Under the pieces are notes generated by a model, which worked only from the letters and a program-made list of their open reading frames with translations, made no database searches and was not told the DNA's origin. Positions 25,549 through 34,162 of a DNA stretch of 64,000 nt are shown here, piece after piece. Every line of letters begins with the position of its first letter. Within the stretch, counting starts at the first letter, position 1. Both the position numbers and the translations under genes were made by a program. The stretch is from Geomonas subterranea (GTDB taxonomy: Bacteria; Desulfobacterota; Desulfuromonadia; Geobacterales; Geobacteraceae): NCBI RefSeq assembly GCF_019063845.1, contig NZ_CP077683.1, positions 806,001-870,000 on the forward strand. Direction: 5' to 3'.

Positions 25549-26916
25549 ATGGCAACCACATTCTGGCACGGAAATGACGTCGCGATCCGAAGAGAGAGCA
25601 GAGGAGGATCAGGCTGGGAAGGGGAGGGGAGCCCCGGACCATGGAGCGCGGCAAGAGGGGGCAGTCGGGGAGGGGCGCTCCTCATCAGGGGGGGCGTATG
25701 CGTCTGTCTGCTCCTCGCCTCGTTCTCGCTCTGCTTTGGGGCCGATGAGCCGGAGTACCACACCCCCCTTGCAGGAGAAGCGAAGCGTGTGACCTTCATG
25801 GGGCAGCAGGTTGACATCCCCGCGGTCGATCGCGCAGACATGACTTCAATTACCGTGGGCGCCTCGTTCCTCTCTCCGGCCCAGGGGCAGAGCCCGGTCA
25901 TTCCGGTCGCCGCCCTCTATCATCGCCGCATCACCGACAGTAGCTACCGGCGCGCCATGGTTGCGGTCTTCGTCAACGAGTTGGATTACCTGCACGATCT
26001 CGGTGGATGGGACGTGGTGGCGCAGTTCGAGAACGACACGCTGCCGGTGGCGGGTAGGGAACTGCGTGACGGCGAGGAGATCCGCGGGACCGCGCTCTAC
26101 CATGGAATCCTGCTCGGCTCGCTCGGGGTCGGCTGGCGCAGGCCGGTGGCTCCCTTCCAGGTGGACAACGACGCCAGGGTGCAACTGGTGGCTCGCGGGG
26201 GATACTTCTACGCCCATCCCGAGAAGGACAGCGCGCCCGGTCTGTGGGTCCCGCCCAACACCCCGCTCTACGGAGCGAGGCTGCGCTGCCGCTACGACGG
26301 TCTGCGCCGAAACCTCCTTGAGTTGCCGCATAAGGGGGTGGCTGCCGGCTTCGATGTAGACTACCTGCACCGGGACAGGTGGCGCGGTGAGCCGGGGAGC
26401 GCCGGCGAAGGTAACCGCGACTACACCCAGGTGGAGGGGTATCTGGTAGCGGCTGCCGGGGTGCCGGGGCTGTCCGAGCGCAACCGGCTCCTTTTGAGCC
26501 TCTACGGCGGGATGACCGCGGAGGGGAAGGGGGATCGCTTCAACGCGTTCCGGCTGAACGGGGCGCCCTTCCCGAGCGAACAGTACGACCTCGCCTGGCC
26601 GCACTATTCCGGGGTGATCTACGACCGGGTGCTGGCCCGCGGCTACGCCATCGCCAACGCCGGCTTTCGCCGCGAACTCACCTTTTTCCTCTATCTGAGC
26701 ACGCTCGGCTCTTACATCTGGGCGGACCGCTCCAGCGCCGTGGGCAACAACCGGATCGACTTCGACGAGATGCACGGCGCGGCCGCGACGGTCGCCCTCG
26801 ACAGTGCCTTCGTCTGGGATTCGTCGCTTTATCTGGCCTGGAGCTGGGAGTCGGGGGTGATGCGCAACGGCCGCTCGGGTAACGGGGTTACGCTGATGTG
26901 GAACAAGCTGTTTTGA
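25549..26916 (+). CDS. Outer-membrane beta-barrel protein of unknown function
   Basis: 455 residues from the ATG at 25549, which has GGAGGT upstream. A Gly/Arg/Ser-rich stretch of about 45 residues precedes a hydrophobic signal-like segment (V-C-V-C-L-L-L-A-S-F-S-L-C-F-G-A). The mature part alternates aromatic strands and turns and ends in W-N-K-L-F, a typical outer-membrane C-terminal Phe. The long pre-signal extension is odd and the true start may be further in. No family recognised. It is divergent from lexA and not clearly in an operon. Confidence 0.7.
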   Translation: MATTFWHGNDVAIRRESRGGSGWEGEGSPGPWSAARGGSRGGALLIRGGVCVCLLLASFSLCFGADEPEYHTPLAGEAKRVTFMGQQVDIPAVDRADMTSITVGASFLSPAQGQSPVIPVAALYHRRITDSSYRRAMVAVFVNELDYLHDLGGWDVVAQFENDTLPVAGRELRDGEEIRGTALYHGILLGSLGVGWRRPVAPFQVDNDARVQLVARGGYFYAHPEKDSAPGLWVPPNTPLYGARLRCRYDGLRRNLLELPHKGVAAGFDVDYLHRDRWRGEPGSAGEGNRDYTQVEGYLVAAAGVPGLSERNRLLLSLYGGMTAEGKGDRFNAFRLNGAPFPSEQYDLAWPHYSGVIYDRVLARGYAIANAGFRRELTFFLYLSTLGSYIWADRSSAVGNNRIDFDEMHGAAATVALDSAFVWDSSLYLAWSWESGVMRNGRSGNGVTLMWNKLF

Positions 26917-26967
26917 GGGAAAACTTGCAATCGGAGGGGAATGGTTTTAATGTGGCACGGCCTCCCC

Positions 26968-27831
26968 TCAAGGGGAGGGGAAGCTGGCCAGGTAGTCGAC
27001 GAAATCGGGCGAGGCCTTGCCGTCGCTGAACTCCTTTATCTCGGGCATGACCACCAGGGTGGAGAGTTTCGCGCCGTCTCGGGCAAGCTGCTCCGGGATG
27101 GCGTTTTTCACCGCGTGCCAGACCCCCGCAAGCACCACGATTTTGGTCTTCGGCGCCCTCTTCAGGTAGCGGCTGACGCTCATCGCCATGCCGGAGTTGC
27201 GCAGGGTCTGCGCCTCGCAGAAGTACTGGAATACCCGCCCCTTGGCGTTGTGCTTGAAGATCTCTCCGAAGGACTGCTTCAGGAAATCGGTATGCGGGTT
27301 GTTGAGGTCGCACGAGGTTCCCTCGGGGAGGTTCTTGCGTTCCTCGGGGGTGAGCGAGGCGTAGCCGCTGCGCGATACCTTTATAACCAGCTCCTTGGGG
27401 ACGTTCAGGCCGATCATGGGGATCCTGTTTTCCCGCGCGAACATGAAGATGTCACGGTAAAGGCTCCAGTCATAGGACCAGTTCCTGGCGAAGACGGGGC
27501 GGAACTCAGCCTCGGACATGGTCCCAGCAATGAATGCGTCGAGCTCCTTCTGGCAGTCCGACTGCATCACCTCCACCCCGATGGCCAGCGGAAGCTTGCG
27601 CGCCCTGAGCTCCCGGATCACCTCCAGCTGCAGGTCGTGGTGCCGCGTAGCGTCGTGCACCTCGCCGATCAGCACCAGGTCGGCCGCCTCGGCCTTGGTG
27701 ATAACCTGCTGCAGGGTGACCGTCTGGCGGTCGCTGACGCGGGTGATGGTCTGACCGGCGCGGGCGCTGTGAGGGAGGGTCAAGGTGCAGAGCATGACGA
27801 AGAACAGGGCGAAGGTCTTGGGCATGGTCAT
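26968..27831 (-). CDS. ChaN-family putative haem-binding/iron-regulated protein
   Basis: 287 residues with a signal peptide ending in S-A-R-A-G (near residue 25). The body has the ChaN/Tiki-like features G-E-V-H-D near residue 55, E-V-M-Q-S-D, and a late A-G-V-W-H-A motif with conserved His. In Campylobacter, ChaN binds stacked haems and is Fur-regulated; the family also resembles Tiki metalloproteases. No lipobox is visible, so it is probably periplasmic. It is convergent with the beta-barrel gene and divergent from the peptidase gene. Confidence 0.85.
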   Translation of the reverse strand: MTMPKTFALFFVMLCTLTLPHSARAGQTITRVSDRQTVTLQQVITKAEAADLVLIGEVHDATRHHDLQLEVIRELRARKLPLAIGVEVMQSDCQKELDAFIAGTMSEAEFRPVFARNWSYDWSLYRDIFMFARENRIPMIGLNVPKELVIKVSRSGYASLTPEERKNLPEGTSCDLNNPHTDFLKQSFGEIFKHNAKGRVFQYFCEAQTLRNSGMAMSVSRYLKRAPKTKIVVLAGVWHAVKNAIPEQLARDGAKLSTLVVMPEIKEFSDGKASPDFVDYLASFPSP

Positions 27832-27960
27832 CTAAAGTCCTCGGTCCGTTGGGGTTGGAAGCCGCAAGCCTACACCAACGAGGCTAAGATCACAACTTTA
27901 ATCGCTTCTCGCCCGGCGCGAGAGGCTGAAGGCGCGGGTGCCGCGCCGCTGGAGGTGTCC

Positions 27961-30000
27961 GTGAGTGTGGTTGTCGTTTTGTCATCTCTTTTAAGCCTAC
28001 TGTTGGCCGCGGCGCTACCCGGTTTTGCGGCGGCATCGGGGGGGGGTGCCGTGGCGAGCCAGGAGATCTCGATCACGCTCGACCCGTCCCGGCACGAGGT
28101 CGCCGGTGAAAGCCGCATCGTCTTCGCCCCGGGGAGCCGCGCGGCCCGCCTGAGGCTCGCCAACGGGGCCCGCATCGAATCGGTGCGCTGCGACGGCCGT
28201 GACCTTCCCTTCACTTTCCGGTCCGGCGTCATCGACCTGCAATTTCCCCAGGGAGCAAACAGCGTGGCGGTAGCCTACCGGGCCCGCTTCAACGACCAGG
28301 TCTCCCGGCATCCCGCAGCCGGCGAGGACCCAAGCTACGGGGTCAACGCCGCCATCAGCAGCGAGGGGACCTTTCTCGGGGGGGGCGCCTACTGGTATCC
28401 GGTGCCTGAGCAGGTCCCGTCCAGCCGGAAGGTTACCATCTCGGCGCCGGCCGGCACCGAAGCGGTGACTTTCGGCGCCCGGCTTTCAAGGGAAACCTCC
28501 GGCGGCACCACCCGTTCCGTGTGGCAGGAGGCCCGGCCGGTTGGGGCGTTGTCGCTGTGCGCCGGCCCCTACCTGGTTGAGGAGCGCAAGGCGGCCGGCG
28601 TCACCCTCTACAGCTACTTTTACCGGGACAACGCCGAGCTCGCTCCACGCTACCTGGAGGCGGCCGGAAAGTACCTCGCCCTGTACCAGGATCTCTTCGG
28701 CCCCTATCCCTTCGAGAAGTTCGCCGTGGTCGAGAACTTTTTCCCCACCGGTTACGGGTTCCCCTCCTTCACCCTTTTGGGCGGCTCCGTGATCAGGCTC
28801 CCCTTCATCATAGACACCAGCCTGCCGCACGAGATAGCCCATTCCTGGTGGGGCAACGGGATCGATGTCGATCTCTCGGAAGGGAACTGGTGCGAGGGGC
28901 TGGTCACCTATCTGGCCGACTACCTCCTGAAGGAGCGGCGCTCGCGGGCAGAGGCTGTGGAATACCGCAGGCAGCTCCTCATCGACTACGCCTCGCTGGT
29001 CACTGCCGAAAACGAGTTTCCCCTCACCGCCTTCGTAAGCCGCAGCGATCCCCCCTCACGGGCCATCGGCTACGGCAAGGCCGCCATGGTGTTCCACATG
29101 ATACGGTCCCGGGTCGGCGACGAGGCGTTCTTCGCCGCGCTAAAGGAACTCGCGTCGCAGCGGATGTACCGCTCCGCCTCCTGGAGCGACCTCGTGCGCG
29201 TCTTTTCCAGGCGGTCCGGCTCGGACCTCTCCGACATCAGGGCCCTCATCGAGCGAGGGGGAGGGGCGCGCCTCTCCCTGAGCGGGATTAAGAGCAGGCA
29301 GCTGGCGACCGGTTGGGAGGTGACCGGTAGCGTCAGGCAGTCCCCGCCGTATTTCGCCCAGGCGGTACCGCTGCGCCTGGAGAGTTCCTCCGGCGCTGCG
29401 GTGCGGTTGCTGCCGGTTCCGGCACAGGCGGCGACTCCCTTCGAACTGGCCGCCCACGGACAGCCGCGGCGCCTGCTCCTCGACCCCGACGCGGAGGTCT
29501 TCCGCATCCTCTCCCCCGGCGAGATACCCGCCACCGTGAACAGCGTCAAAGGGTCCGGCAACCTCATCGGTGTCATCACCCGGGGGTGCCGGGTCGACCG
29601 CGGGAGTTTCGCGGCCTTTCTCTCCTCGCTGTCACAGGGGAGGGCGAAGGTCGTCGATGAGGCGGAGCTGAGTCCGGAGCAGGCGGCGGAGCATGATCTA
29701 CTCCTTTGCGGCCGTCCCGGGAACGCCTTGCTCCTCCCGCCTGGTGCCGAACCGCCCTCCGACGAAGAGAAGGGGCTAACCGATGCCCTGCGCTTCACGG
29801 TGCTGAAGCGAAGCGTGCCAGCCAGGGGGGTGGTGGCCCTGTTTGAGCCGGGGTCGCCGGCCGCTGGGACTTTGTATGCCCCCAAAATCACCCACTACGG
29901 CAAATATGGTGACCTCTTGTTCTCAGGGGGTGCCAACCGCCGCAAGGCGACCGCCGCCGCCACCGATGCCGATGTCGTGGTGCGCTTCCCGGTACACTGA
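27961..30000 (+). CDS. M1-like zinc metallopeptidase, exported
   Basis: 679 residues from GTG 27961, with GGAGGTGTCC immediately before it; the open frame extends far upstream but without a site. A signal peptide (V-V-V-L-S-S-L-L-S-L-L-L) precedes a beta-rich N-terminal domain. The gluzincin core has H-E-I-A-H-S-W-W-G-N and a downstream W-C-E-G, so the third zinc ligand is one residue closer than in typical M1 enzymes. The M1 G-x-M-E-N motif is not evident; a G-Y-G-F-P-S segment lies where it would be. Likely a periplasmic or outer-face peptidase; aminopeptidase activity is uncertain. Confidence 0.8.
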   Translation: MSVVVVLSSLLSLLLAAALPGFAAASGGGAVASQEISITLDPSRHEVAGESRIVFAPGSRAARLRLANGARIESVRCDGRDLPFTFRSGVIDLQFPQGANSVAVAYRARFNDQVSRHPAAGEDPSYGVNAAISSEGTFLGGGAYWYPVPEQVPSSRKVTISAPAGTEAVTFGARLSRETSGGTTRSVWQEARPVGALSLCAGPYLVEERKAAGVTLYSYFYRDNAELAPRYLEAAGKYLALYQDLFGPYPFEKFAVVENFFPTGYGFPSFTLLGGSVIRLPFIIDTSLPHEIAHSWWGNGIDVDLSEGNWCEGLVTYLADYLLKERRSRAEAVEYRRQLLIDYASLVTAENEFPLTAFVSRSDPPSRAIGYGKAAMVFHMIRSRVGDEAFFAALKELASQRMYRSASWSDLVRVFSRRSGSDLSDIRALIERGGGARLSLSGIKSRQLATGWEVTGSVRQSPPYFAQAVPLRLESSSGAAVRLLPVPAQAATPFELAAHGQPRRLLLDPDAEVFRILSPGEIPATVNSVKGSGNLIGVITRGCRVDRGSFAAFLSSLSQGRAKVVDEAELSPEQAAEHDLLLCGRPGNALLLPPGAEPPSDEEKGLTDALRFTVLKRSVPARGVVALFEPGSPAAGTLYAPKITHYGKYGDLLFSGGANRRKATAAATDADVVVRFPVH

Positions 30001-30095
30001 CGGGTCCCCCTGCGCCTTCCCTTTATTTGGGGGGGCAGGGGGTGCCTTTACCTCGCCCTTTCCATCTCCCTGTTCTCCTCCCTGTTCTCCTCCCT

Positions 30096-30455
30096 GGTTC
30101 CCTCCCTGGTTCCCTCCCTGGTTCCCTCCCTGGTTCCCTCAGTGGTTCCCTCAGTGGTTCCCTCAGTGGTTCCCTCAGTGGTTCCCTCAGTGGTTCCCTC
30201 AGTGGTTCCCTCAGTGGTTCCCTCAGTGGTTCCCTCAGTGGTTCCCTCAGTGGTTCCCTCAGTGGTTCCCTCAGTGGTTCCCTCAGTGGTTCCCTCAGTG
30301 GTTCCCTCAGTGGTTCCCTCAGTGGTTCCCTCAGTGGTTCCCTCAGTGGTTCCCTCAGTGGTTCCCTCAGTGGTTCCCTCAGTGGTTCCCTCAGTGGTTC
30401 CCTCACTGGTTCCCTCACTGGTTCCCTCACTGGTTCCCTCACTGGTTCCCTCACT
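30096..30455. repeat. 12-bp tandem repeat, 30 copies
   Basis: The unit is GGTTCCCTCAGT. Three copies of a CCCT-ending variant lead, 22 copies end in CAGT, and five end in CACT. All copies are in exact 12-bp register, so variants are grouped in blocks, as produced by slippage or unequal crossover. Because the unit is a multiple of three, several frames stay open across it on both strands, but none has a convincing ribosome site. It fills most of the space between the peptidase gene and the flagellin promoter. The rest of 30001-30659 holds only the promoter and leader. Confidence 0.95.
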
Positions 30456-30506
30456 GGCCCCCGTTGTCTACTTTTTTAGTGTTGGATTTTTTGAATTAAA
30501 AAACAC

Positions 30507-30533
30507 TTAAGTTGTGCTTCCCGAGGTCGATAA
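30507..30533 (+). promoter_or_regulatory. Sigma-28 (FliA) promoter of the flagellin gene
   Basis: TTAAGTTG, an 11-nt spacer and GTCGATAA. This matches the FliA consensus TAAAGTTT-N11-GCCGATAA with three mismatches and the correct spacing. It gives a leader of about 120 nt before the flagellin ATG. Confidence 0.7.
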
Positions 30534-30659
30534 GCAGACTATCGTGCGCGCGGAGAGGGCGCCGAACTGGCCACTTTGCGACCTTTTCCGCGCGAGGGAG
30601 CGCCAACGGTTGGAAAACCACCGGCAGAACGCCGGGTCGCCCAGAAAAGGAGTAACGCC

Positions 30660-31478
30660 ATGACAGTTAGTGATATCTCTTTGACCGCCGGCATGAGGAC
30701 CAACCTTCTGTACCTGCAGAACACCAGCCAGCTTCTGAACCGGACCCAGCAGAGGCTGTCATCGGGCAAGAAGGTGAACAGCGCCCTGGACAACCCCACC
30801 AACTACTTCGCGGCGCAAAACGCGAACCAGCGCGCCAGCGACCTTTCCGACCGCAAGGACGGCATGTCCGAAGCGGTGCAGACGGTGCAGGCGACCAACG
30901 CAGGGATCACCGCCATCACCGGTTTGATCAACGCCGCCAAAGGTGTGGCACAGTCAGCCCTCTCCACCAGTGACACCACCGTGCAGTCCAAACTGGCGAA
31001 CCAGTACAACACCATTCGCAGCCAGATCGACAACCTCTCCTCGGACTCCGGATATCGCGGCATGAACCTTCTCAGCAGCATCAACACCCTTACGGTCAAC
31101 TTCAACGAGGATGCCGGCTCCAGGTTGGACGTGGTCGGCTTCCTGGCGAGTTCAGGCGGTCTGAGCCTCTCCGCGGCCAGCGGCAGCTGGCAGACCATCT
31201 CCGATATCACCACCGACACGGCCAAGATGGATAGCGCCATTTCGACCCTCAGGGTCAACACGCAGGCCCTGGCCGCCAACCTCAACATCATCACCACGCG
31301 TCAAAGCTTCACCGACGAGATGATCAACACCCTGCAGACCGGCGCCGACAACCTGACCCTCGCCGACATGAACGAGGAAGGCGCCAACATGCTCATGTTG
31401 CAGACCCGCCAATCGCTGGGCACCACCTCGCTCAGTCTCTCCTCTGCGGCGGCCCAGTCCATCCTCAAGCTGTTCTAG
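30660..31478 (+). CDS. fliC: Flagellin
   Basis: 272 residues, a short flagellin in which the conserved D0/D1 helices are joined by a small central domain. The N-terminus has N-T-S-Q-L-L-N-R-T-Q-Q-R-L-S-S-G-K-K-V and D-N-P-T-N-Y-F. The C-terminus has E-E-G-A-N-M-L and ends S-I-L-K-L-F. It is exported by the flagellar type III system and polymerises as filament. AAGGAG lies 6 nt before ATG 30660; the frame is open upstream to 30576 without a site. A sigma-28 promoter precedes it, and a hairpin follows. Confidence 0.95.
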   Translation: MTVSDISLTAGMRTNLLYLQNTSQLLNRTQQRLSSGKKVNSALDNPTNYFAAQNANQRASDLSDRKDGMSEAVQTVQATNAGITAITGLINAAKGVAQSALSTSDTTVQSKLANQYNTIRSQIDNLSSDSGYRGMNLLSSINTLTVNFNEDAGSRLDVVGFLASSGGLSLSAASGSWQTISDITTDTAKMDSAISTLRVNTQALAANLNIITTRQSFTDEMINTLQTGADNLTLADMNEEGANMLMLQTRQSLGTTSLSLSSAAAQSILKLF

Positions 31479-31486
31479 TCTCCCCA

Positions 31487-31512
31487 GGCGGGATGGCGCG
31501 AGCCATCCCGCC
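31487..31512 (+). terminator. Hairpin after flagellin
   Basis: GGCGGGATGGC, loop GCGA, GCCATCCCGCC: an 11-bp perfect stem 9 nt after the flagellin stop, without a T tract. It probably stabilises or ends the flagellin transcript. Confidence 0.65.
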
Positions 31513-31536
31513 TTCCCCAGGGAATAAGGAGCGGGT

Positions 31537-31764
31537 ATGAAAAAAACACAGCTTACGCCGGTGTGCGGCCAGCTCCAGGATAGCGCGCATGCCCTTGGAC
31601 GCCCCGGGTTGCCAGGTGCGGCAGCAGGGGGGGGCAGCGACGGCGTCGTCGATCTCAGGGAGGAAGGGGCCAACATGCTGCGCCTGGTCCAGGCTCAGCA
31701 GGAAGCGCAAGCGCCCCTGGCCACCTCATCGAGACAGGCCCAAGTGGTCCTGGGGCAGTTCTAG
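31537..31764 (+). CDS. Miniature protein resembling a flagellin C-terminus (75 aa)
   Basis: The ATG at 31537 has AAGGAG 7 nt upstream. The second half, from R-E-E-G-A-N-M-L to V-V-L-G-Q-F, lines up with the last 35 residues of the upstream flagellin (N-E-E-G-A-N-M-L to S-I-L-K-L-F). The first half is Gly/Ala-rich and unrelated. It may be a flagellin remnant after duplication and deletion, or a small accessory of filament assembly. Preserved start signals favour expression. Confidence 0.5.
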   Translation: MKKTQLTPVCGQLQDSAHALGRPGLPGAAAGGGSDGVVDLREEGANMLRLVQAQQEAQAPLATSSRQAQVVLGQF

Positions 31765-31898
31765 GATCTCCGCGGTAACTCCATGACAACCTGTGAGTTT
31801 TTGGTAAGGGAGGTCTGAAAATTGCAGTCGGTTCATCTTAAGGAGTCATAACCAGAAACTGGCTGAGGCAGCTAACGTCGCAGCATGAGGGGGCGGTT

Positions 31899-32105
31899 AT
31901 GCTGGTGCAAGTGCATTGGACAAACAAGAGGTATGACTACGTAAAGGACTACATGCTCGACAGCCTGATTGAGGCTGGTGTCGTCGCCAGTTTTCTGCGC
32001 TCATCGGGGTGGGTAACCGTGGGCGTCGACCCGATCCGGTCCTCGAAAATGAAGAAATCCTATGCAGGCACGGAAAGAAGGCACCCCGGGCGTGCCGCTG
32101 CCTGA
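31899..32105 (+). CDS. Small conserved Geobacter-type protein (GSU3473-like)
   Basis: 68 residues. The pattern M-L-V-Q-V-x-W-T-x-x-R-Y-D-Y-V-K-D-x-M-L-D and G-W-V-T-V-G-V-D-P-I-R, ending in G-T-E-R-R, matches my memory of the GSU3473 family of short proteins confined to Geobacter relatives. GAGGGGG precedes the ATG. No membrane segment or catalytic motif. Function unknown; the C-terminal T-E-R-R tail is also common in PilZ-associated small proteins. Confidence 0.7.
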   Translation: MLVQVHWTNKRYDYVKDYMLDSLIEAGVVASFLRSSGWVTVGVDPIRSSKMKKSYAGTERRHPGRAAA

Positions 32106-32224
32106 CAGGGACTGTCGAGTTGCTTTACACCCTTTCTCAGAGTGATGTCGGTTTTCCTGACAAAGCGCCGCCGACGTCCACCGGTAGATGACGAAAAACT
32201 CCCCTGCAGCCATATATTCACATC

Positions 32225-32255
32225 GGGCATTGCCGCTTCCGGCAATGCCCTTTTT
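32225..32255 (+). terminator. Rho-independent terminator
   Basis: GGGCATTGCCG, short loop, CGGCAATGCCC then TTTTT. It ends transcription of the region holding the small GSU3473-like gene. Confidence 0.85.
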
Positions 32256-32273
32256 GATGTCGGTCAAGTAAAC

Positions 32274-32314
32274 AAAAATACTCCCCTTGCCATAAGGCCA
32301 AGGGGAGTATTTTT
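32274..32314. terminator. Bidirectional terminator before the PEP-CTERM gene end
   Basis: AAAAATACTCCCCTTG and CAAGGGGAGTATTTTT are a 16-bp perfect inverted repeat with A and T flanks. It can serve the PEP-CTERM gene on the minus strand as well as the plus-strand region. Confidence 0.85.
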
Positions 32315-32391
32315 GCCTGGTACATAAGACTTTCATGTCGGTGCTTCACCTGTGCTCTTTTTCAATCCTTGTTACCTCCTGAGAGCCGTCC

Positions 32392-33153
32392 TCAAGCGTT
32401 GTTCCTGCGGCGTTTGCTGGCGACCGCGAGGCCGAGGAAGCCCATGCCGAGCAGCAGGAACGTGCCCGGTTCGGGTACCGGCGGCGAAGTCGACGTCATG
32501 GTTGCCCACTCCTCGAAGCCGTCGTTGTTAAGATTGAATTTGGAATAGAGAGTGAAAAACTTGCTCCCGTCCTGGCCGTCGAACACGCTAGTCGGAATAT
32601 ACATGTATATATCGCCCCAGCCGCTACCATTATTAAGGCTATAATCCATATGCACTACATCAGGAGTACCGCCATTGGTATCAAAAGACCAAAGTGGGGT
32701 ACCAAGATCCGCGACACTAGAAAAATTGGTATTGCCACTGTTAAGCAGGAAGAGCTTTACATCTACTAAATCGAGGAAACGGTCAGCATTCTTTTTCTGG
32801 TTTATGTCTAGCAGAAACTTGTAATACATGTCGGTACCAACTTGAACCGCCACCAACTGGTTCAGCAGTAAGGAGTGTGTGTAAATGCTCGCCTTGTCAT
32901 CCATTGGCGGTTGTGGGCCGTAGTCAGTGTTGTATCCTTGTTCGATGGTAGAATTCGTTCCTAATCTTAGGAAGGGGTTGATGTATCCGGTGCCTGTCGG
33001 GTGCTGGTCATTTACCTCGAAGAACGCGCTTCCGATGTTGCCGCTTTGTACACCTCCGGTCAGATCCAGGTATGTGGCATTTGCGACGGCAGCACTCATA
33101 AGAAACGTGAATGCCGCAACGACCGTTGTGAATCTCCTGATTGTTGTTCTCAT
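32392..33153 (-). CDS. PEP-CTERM protein, exported
   Basis: 253 residues. Signal peptide with cleavage near V-A-N-A-T (residue 27). A beta-rich middle follows, rich in Asn/Gly/Thr. The C-terminal sorting signal is V-P-E-P-G-T-F-L-L-L-G, a hydrophobic helix and K-R-R-R. Such proteins are cut by an exosortase and released or attached to extracellular polysaccharide. AAAGGAGG lies before ATG 33153. A sigma-54 promoter lies 67 bp upstream. Specific function unknown. Confidence 0.93.
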   Translation of the reverse strand: MRTTIRRFTTVVAAFTFLMSAAVANATYLDLTGGVQSGNIGSAFFEVNDQHPTGTGYINPFLRLGTNSTIEQGYNTDYGPQPPMDDKASIYTHSLLLNQLVAVQVGTDMYYKFLLDINQKKNADRFLDLVDVKLFLLNSGNTNFSSVADLGTPLWSFDTNGGTPDVVHMDYSLNNGSGWGDIYMYIPTSVFDGQDGSKFFTLYSKFNLNNDGFEEWATMTSTSPPVPEPGTFLLLGMGFLGLAVASKRRRNNA

Positions 33154-33219
33154 TTGTTCCTCCTTTCGCTCCCGTAGCCTGAGCCCTTGACATGCCGATA
33201 GTTGACACGATAAAGGCTA

Positions 33220-33235
33220 AGCAAACGCCGGGCCA
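33220..33235 (-). promoter_or_regulatory. Sigma-54 promoter of PEP-CTERM gene
   Basis: On the minus strand TGGCCCGGCGTTTGCT fits the sigma-54 consensus TGGCAC-N5-TTGCW with one mismatch. It lies 67 bp before the PEP-CTERM start. Confidence 0.7.
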
Positions 33236-33325
33236 GTTTTGCAAGACGTCAGGATAACATGAGTTTTTCACTTGATGGGTGAAGTGGGTGCTATAGGTGT
33301 AAGGTTCTTCGACAACGGCGGAGGA

Positions 33326-34042
33326 TCACCAGAGGCGCCAGTCGCCGGTTTGAAGGACCCAGCAAGCCAGGGCGAGGTTCGCGACCGAGTGGGCCAGCAC
33401 GCACTGCGCGAGGCTGCGGGTCCGGTAAAGGACCAGGTTGAAGAGGGCGCCAGCCAGCATTCCAGCCAGGAAGAGGTGGTGCTCAAGGCCAAAGAGGACG
33501 CTGCTGATAACAAACGAGCCCCAGGTGAAGCGTCCCAAGGGGACCGACTGGAAGTCGGGGGCGACCAGGTAACGCAGCAGAAACGAGCGCCAGAACAGCT
33601 CTTCCATCACCGGCACCACGAACACAGCCCCCGCCACGCGCACCGCTATCATCAGCGACCGTGTGCTTTCCCCCGTGAAAAGTGTCGGGTCGTACCCTTT
33701 TGGCGGAGGGATGAACGGGAGGGTGGCAGGCAACCCGATCCATACTAAAAAGGTGACGATACCGATCGCCGCGGCAGCGGCGGAAACCTTCAGTTGCAGT
33801 AGGTCCTTAAAGCGCAGTTCCGTATAATGGGCGCGCAGCAGGTACAGAAGCCATGCCACGCTGCACGCCTTTACGGCGTAAAGATACTGAACCGTGCTCG
33901 CCGTGAGTATAAGCCCTTGGCGCTGTGCAATAAGATGCAAGCACTCTTCTACCACAATGAATGTCATGAACAGGGCGAACGGGAGGACCCTGTGCAGGAT
34001 GGCCCGGTCTACTCCCATTGTTTTAGCGACTTGCTCTGTCAT
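33326..34042 (-). CDS. CPBP-family intramembrane protease, PEP-CTERM-associated type
   Basis: 238 residues with about six to seven membrane helices. The CPBP/CAAX motifs are M-E-E-L-F-W-R-S-F-L-L-R (EExxxR) near residue 150 and F-G-L-E-H-H-L-F near 190. Its layout is like the 'CAAX prenyl protease-related' proteins found with exosortases (TIGR03008 type). It may process PEP-CTERM proteins or their signals. ATG 34042 is preferred over the TTG at 34081, though neither has a strong ribosome site. It sits between two PEP-CTERM genes on the same strand. Confidence 0.8.
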   Translation of the reverse strand: MTEQVAKTMGVDRAILHRVLPFALFMTFIVVEECLHLIAQRQGLILTASTVQYLYAVKACSVAWLLYLLRAHYTELRFKDLLQLKVSAAAAAIGIVTFLVWIGLPATLPFIPPPKGYDPTLFTGESTRSLMIAVRVAGAVFVVPVMEELFWRSFLLRYLVAPDFQSVPLGRFTWGSFVISSVLFGLEHHLFLAGMLAGALFNLVLYRTRSLAQCVLAHSVANLALACWVLQTGDWRLW

Positions 34043-34127
34043 AGTGGCAGGTTTGTACCACAGTGCGGGGAGGCTGTCCAATGCGGCAGGCGAAAAACAG
34101 GAGACCTTGCCGGTTCTTTTGACAGCT

Positions 34128-34156
34128 GGAGACGGGCGGCCGCACCGCCCGTCTCC
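34128..34156 (-). terminator. Hairpin after the second PEP-CTERM gene
   Basis: GGAGACGGGCGG, 5-nt loop, CCGCCCGTCTCC: a 12-bp perfect stem just past the PEP-CTERM stop codon (minus strand). Confidence 0.7.
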
Positions 34157-34162
34157 AAGGCG

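Noticed and set aside
26941..27960. N-terminal extension of the M1-like peptidase gene
   Set aside because: The frame is open, but it runs antisense to the ChaN-like gene and has no ribosome site; GTG 27961 has an excellent one and begins a signal peptide.
30023..30454. 143-codon minus-strand ORF of (REPL)n and matching plus-strand ORFs
   Set aside because: They exist only because the 12-bp repeat is a multiple of three without stops; no ribosome site and no non-repeat domain.
30096..30455. CRISPR array
   Set aside because: Units are contiguous 12-mers with no spacers; simple tandem repeat.
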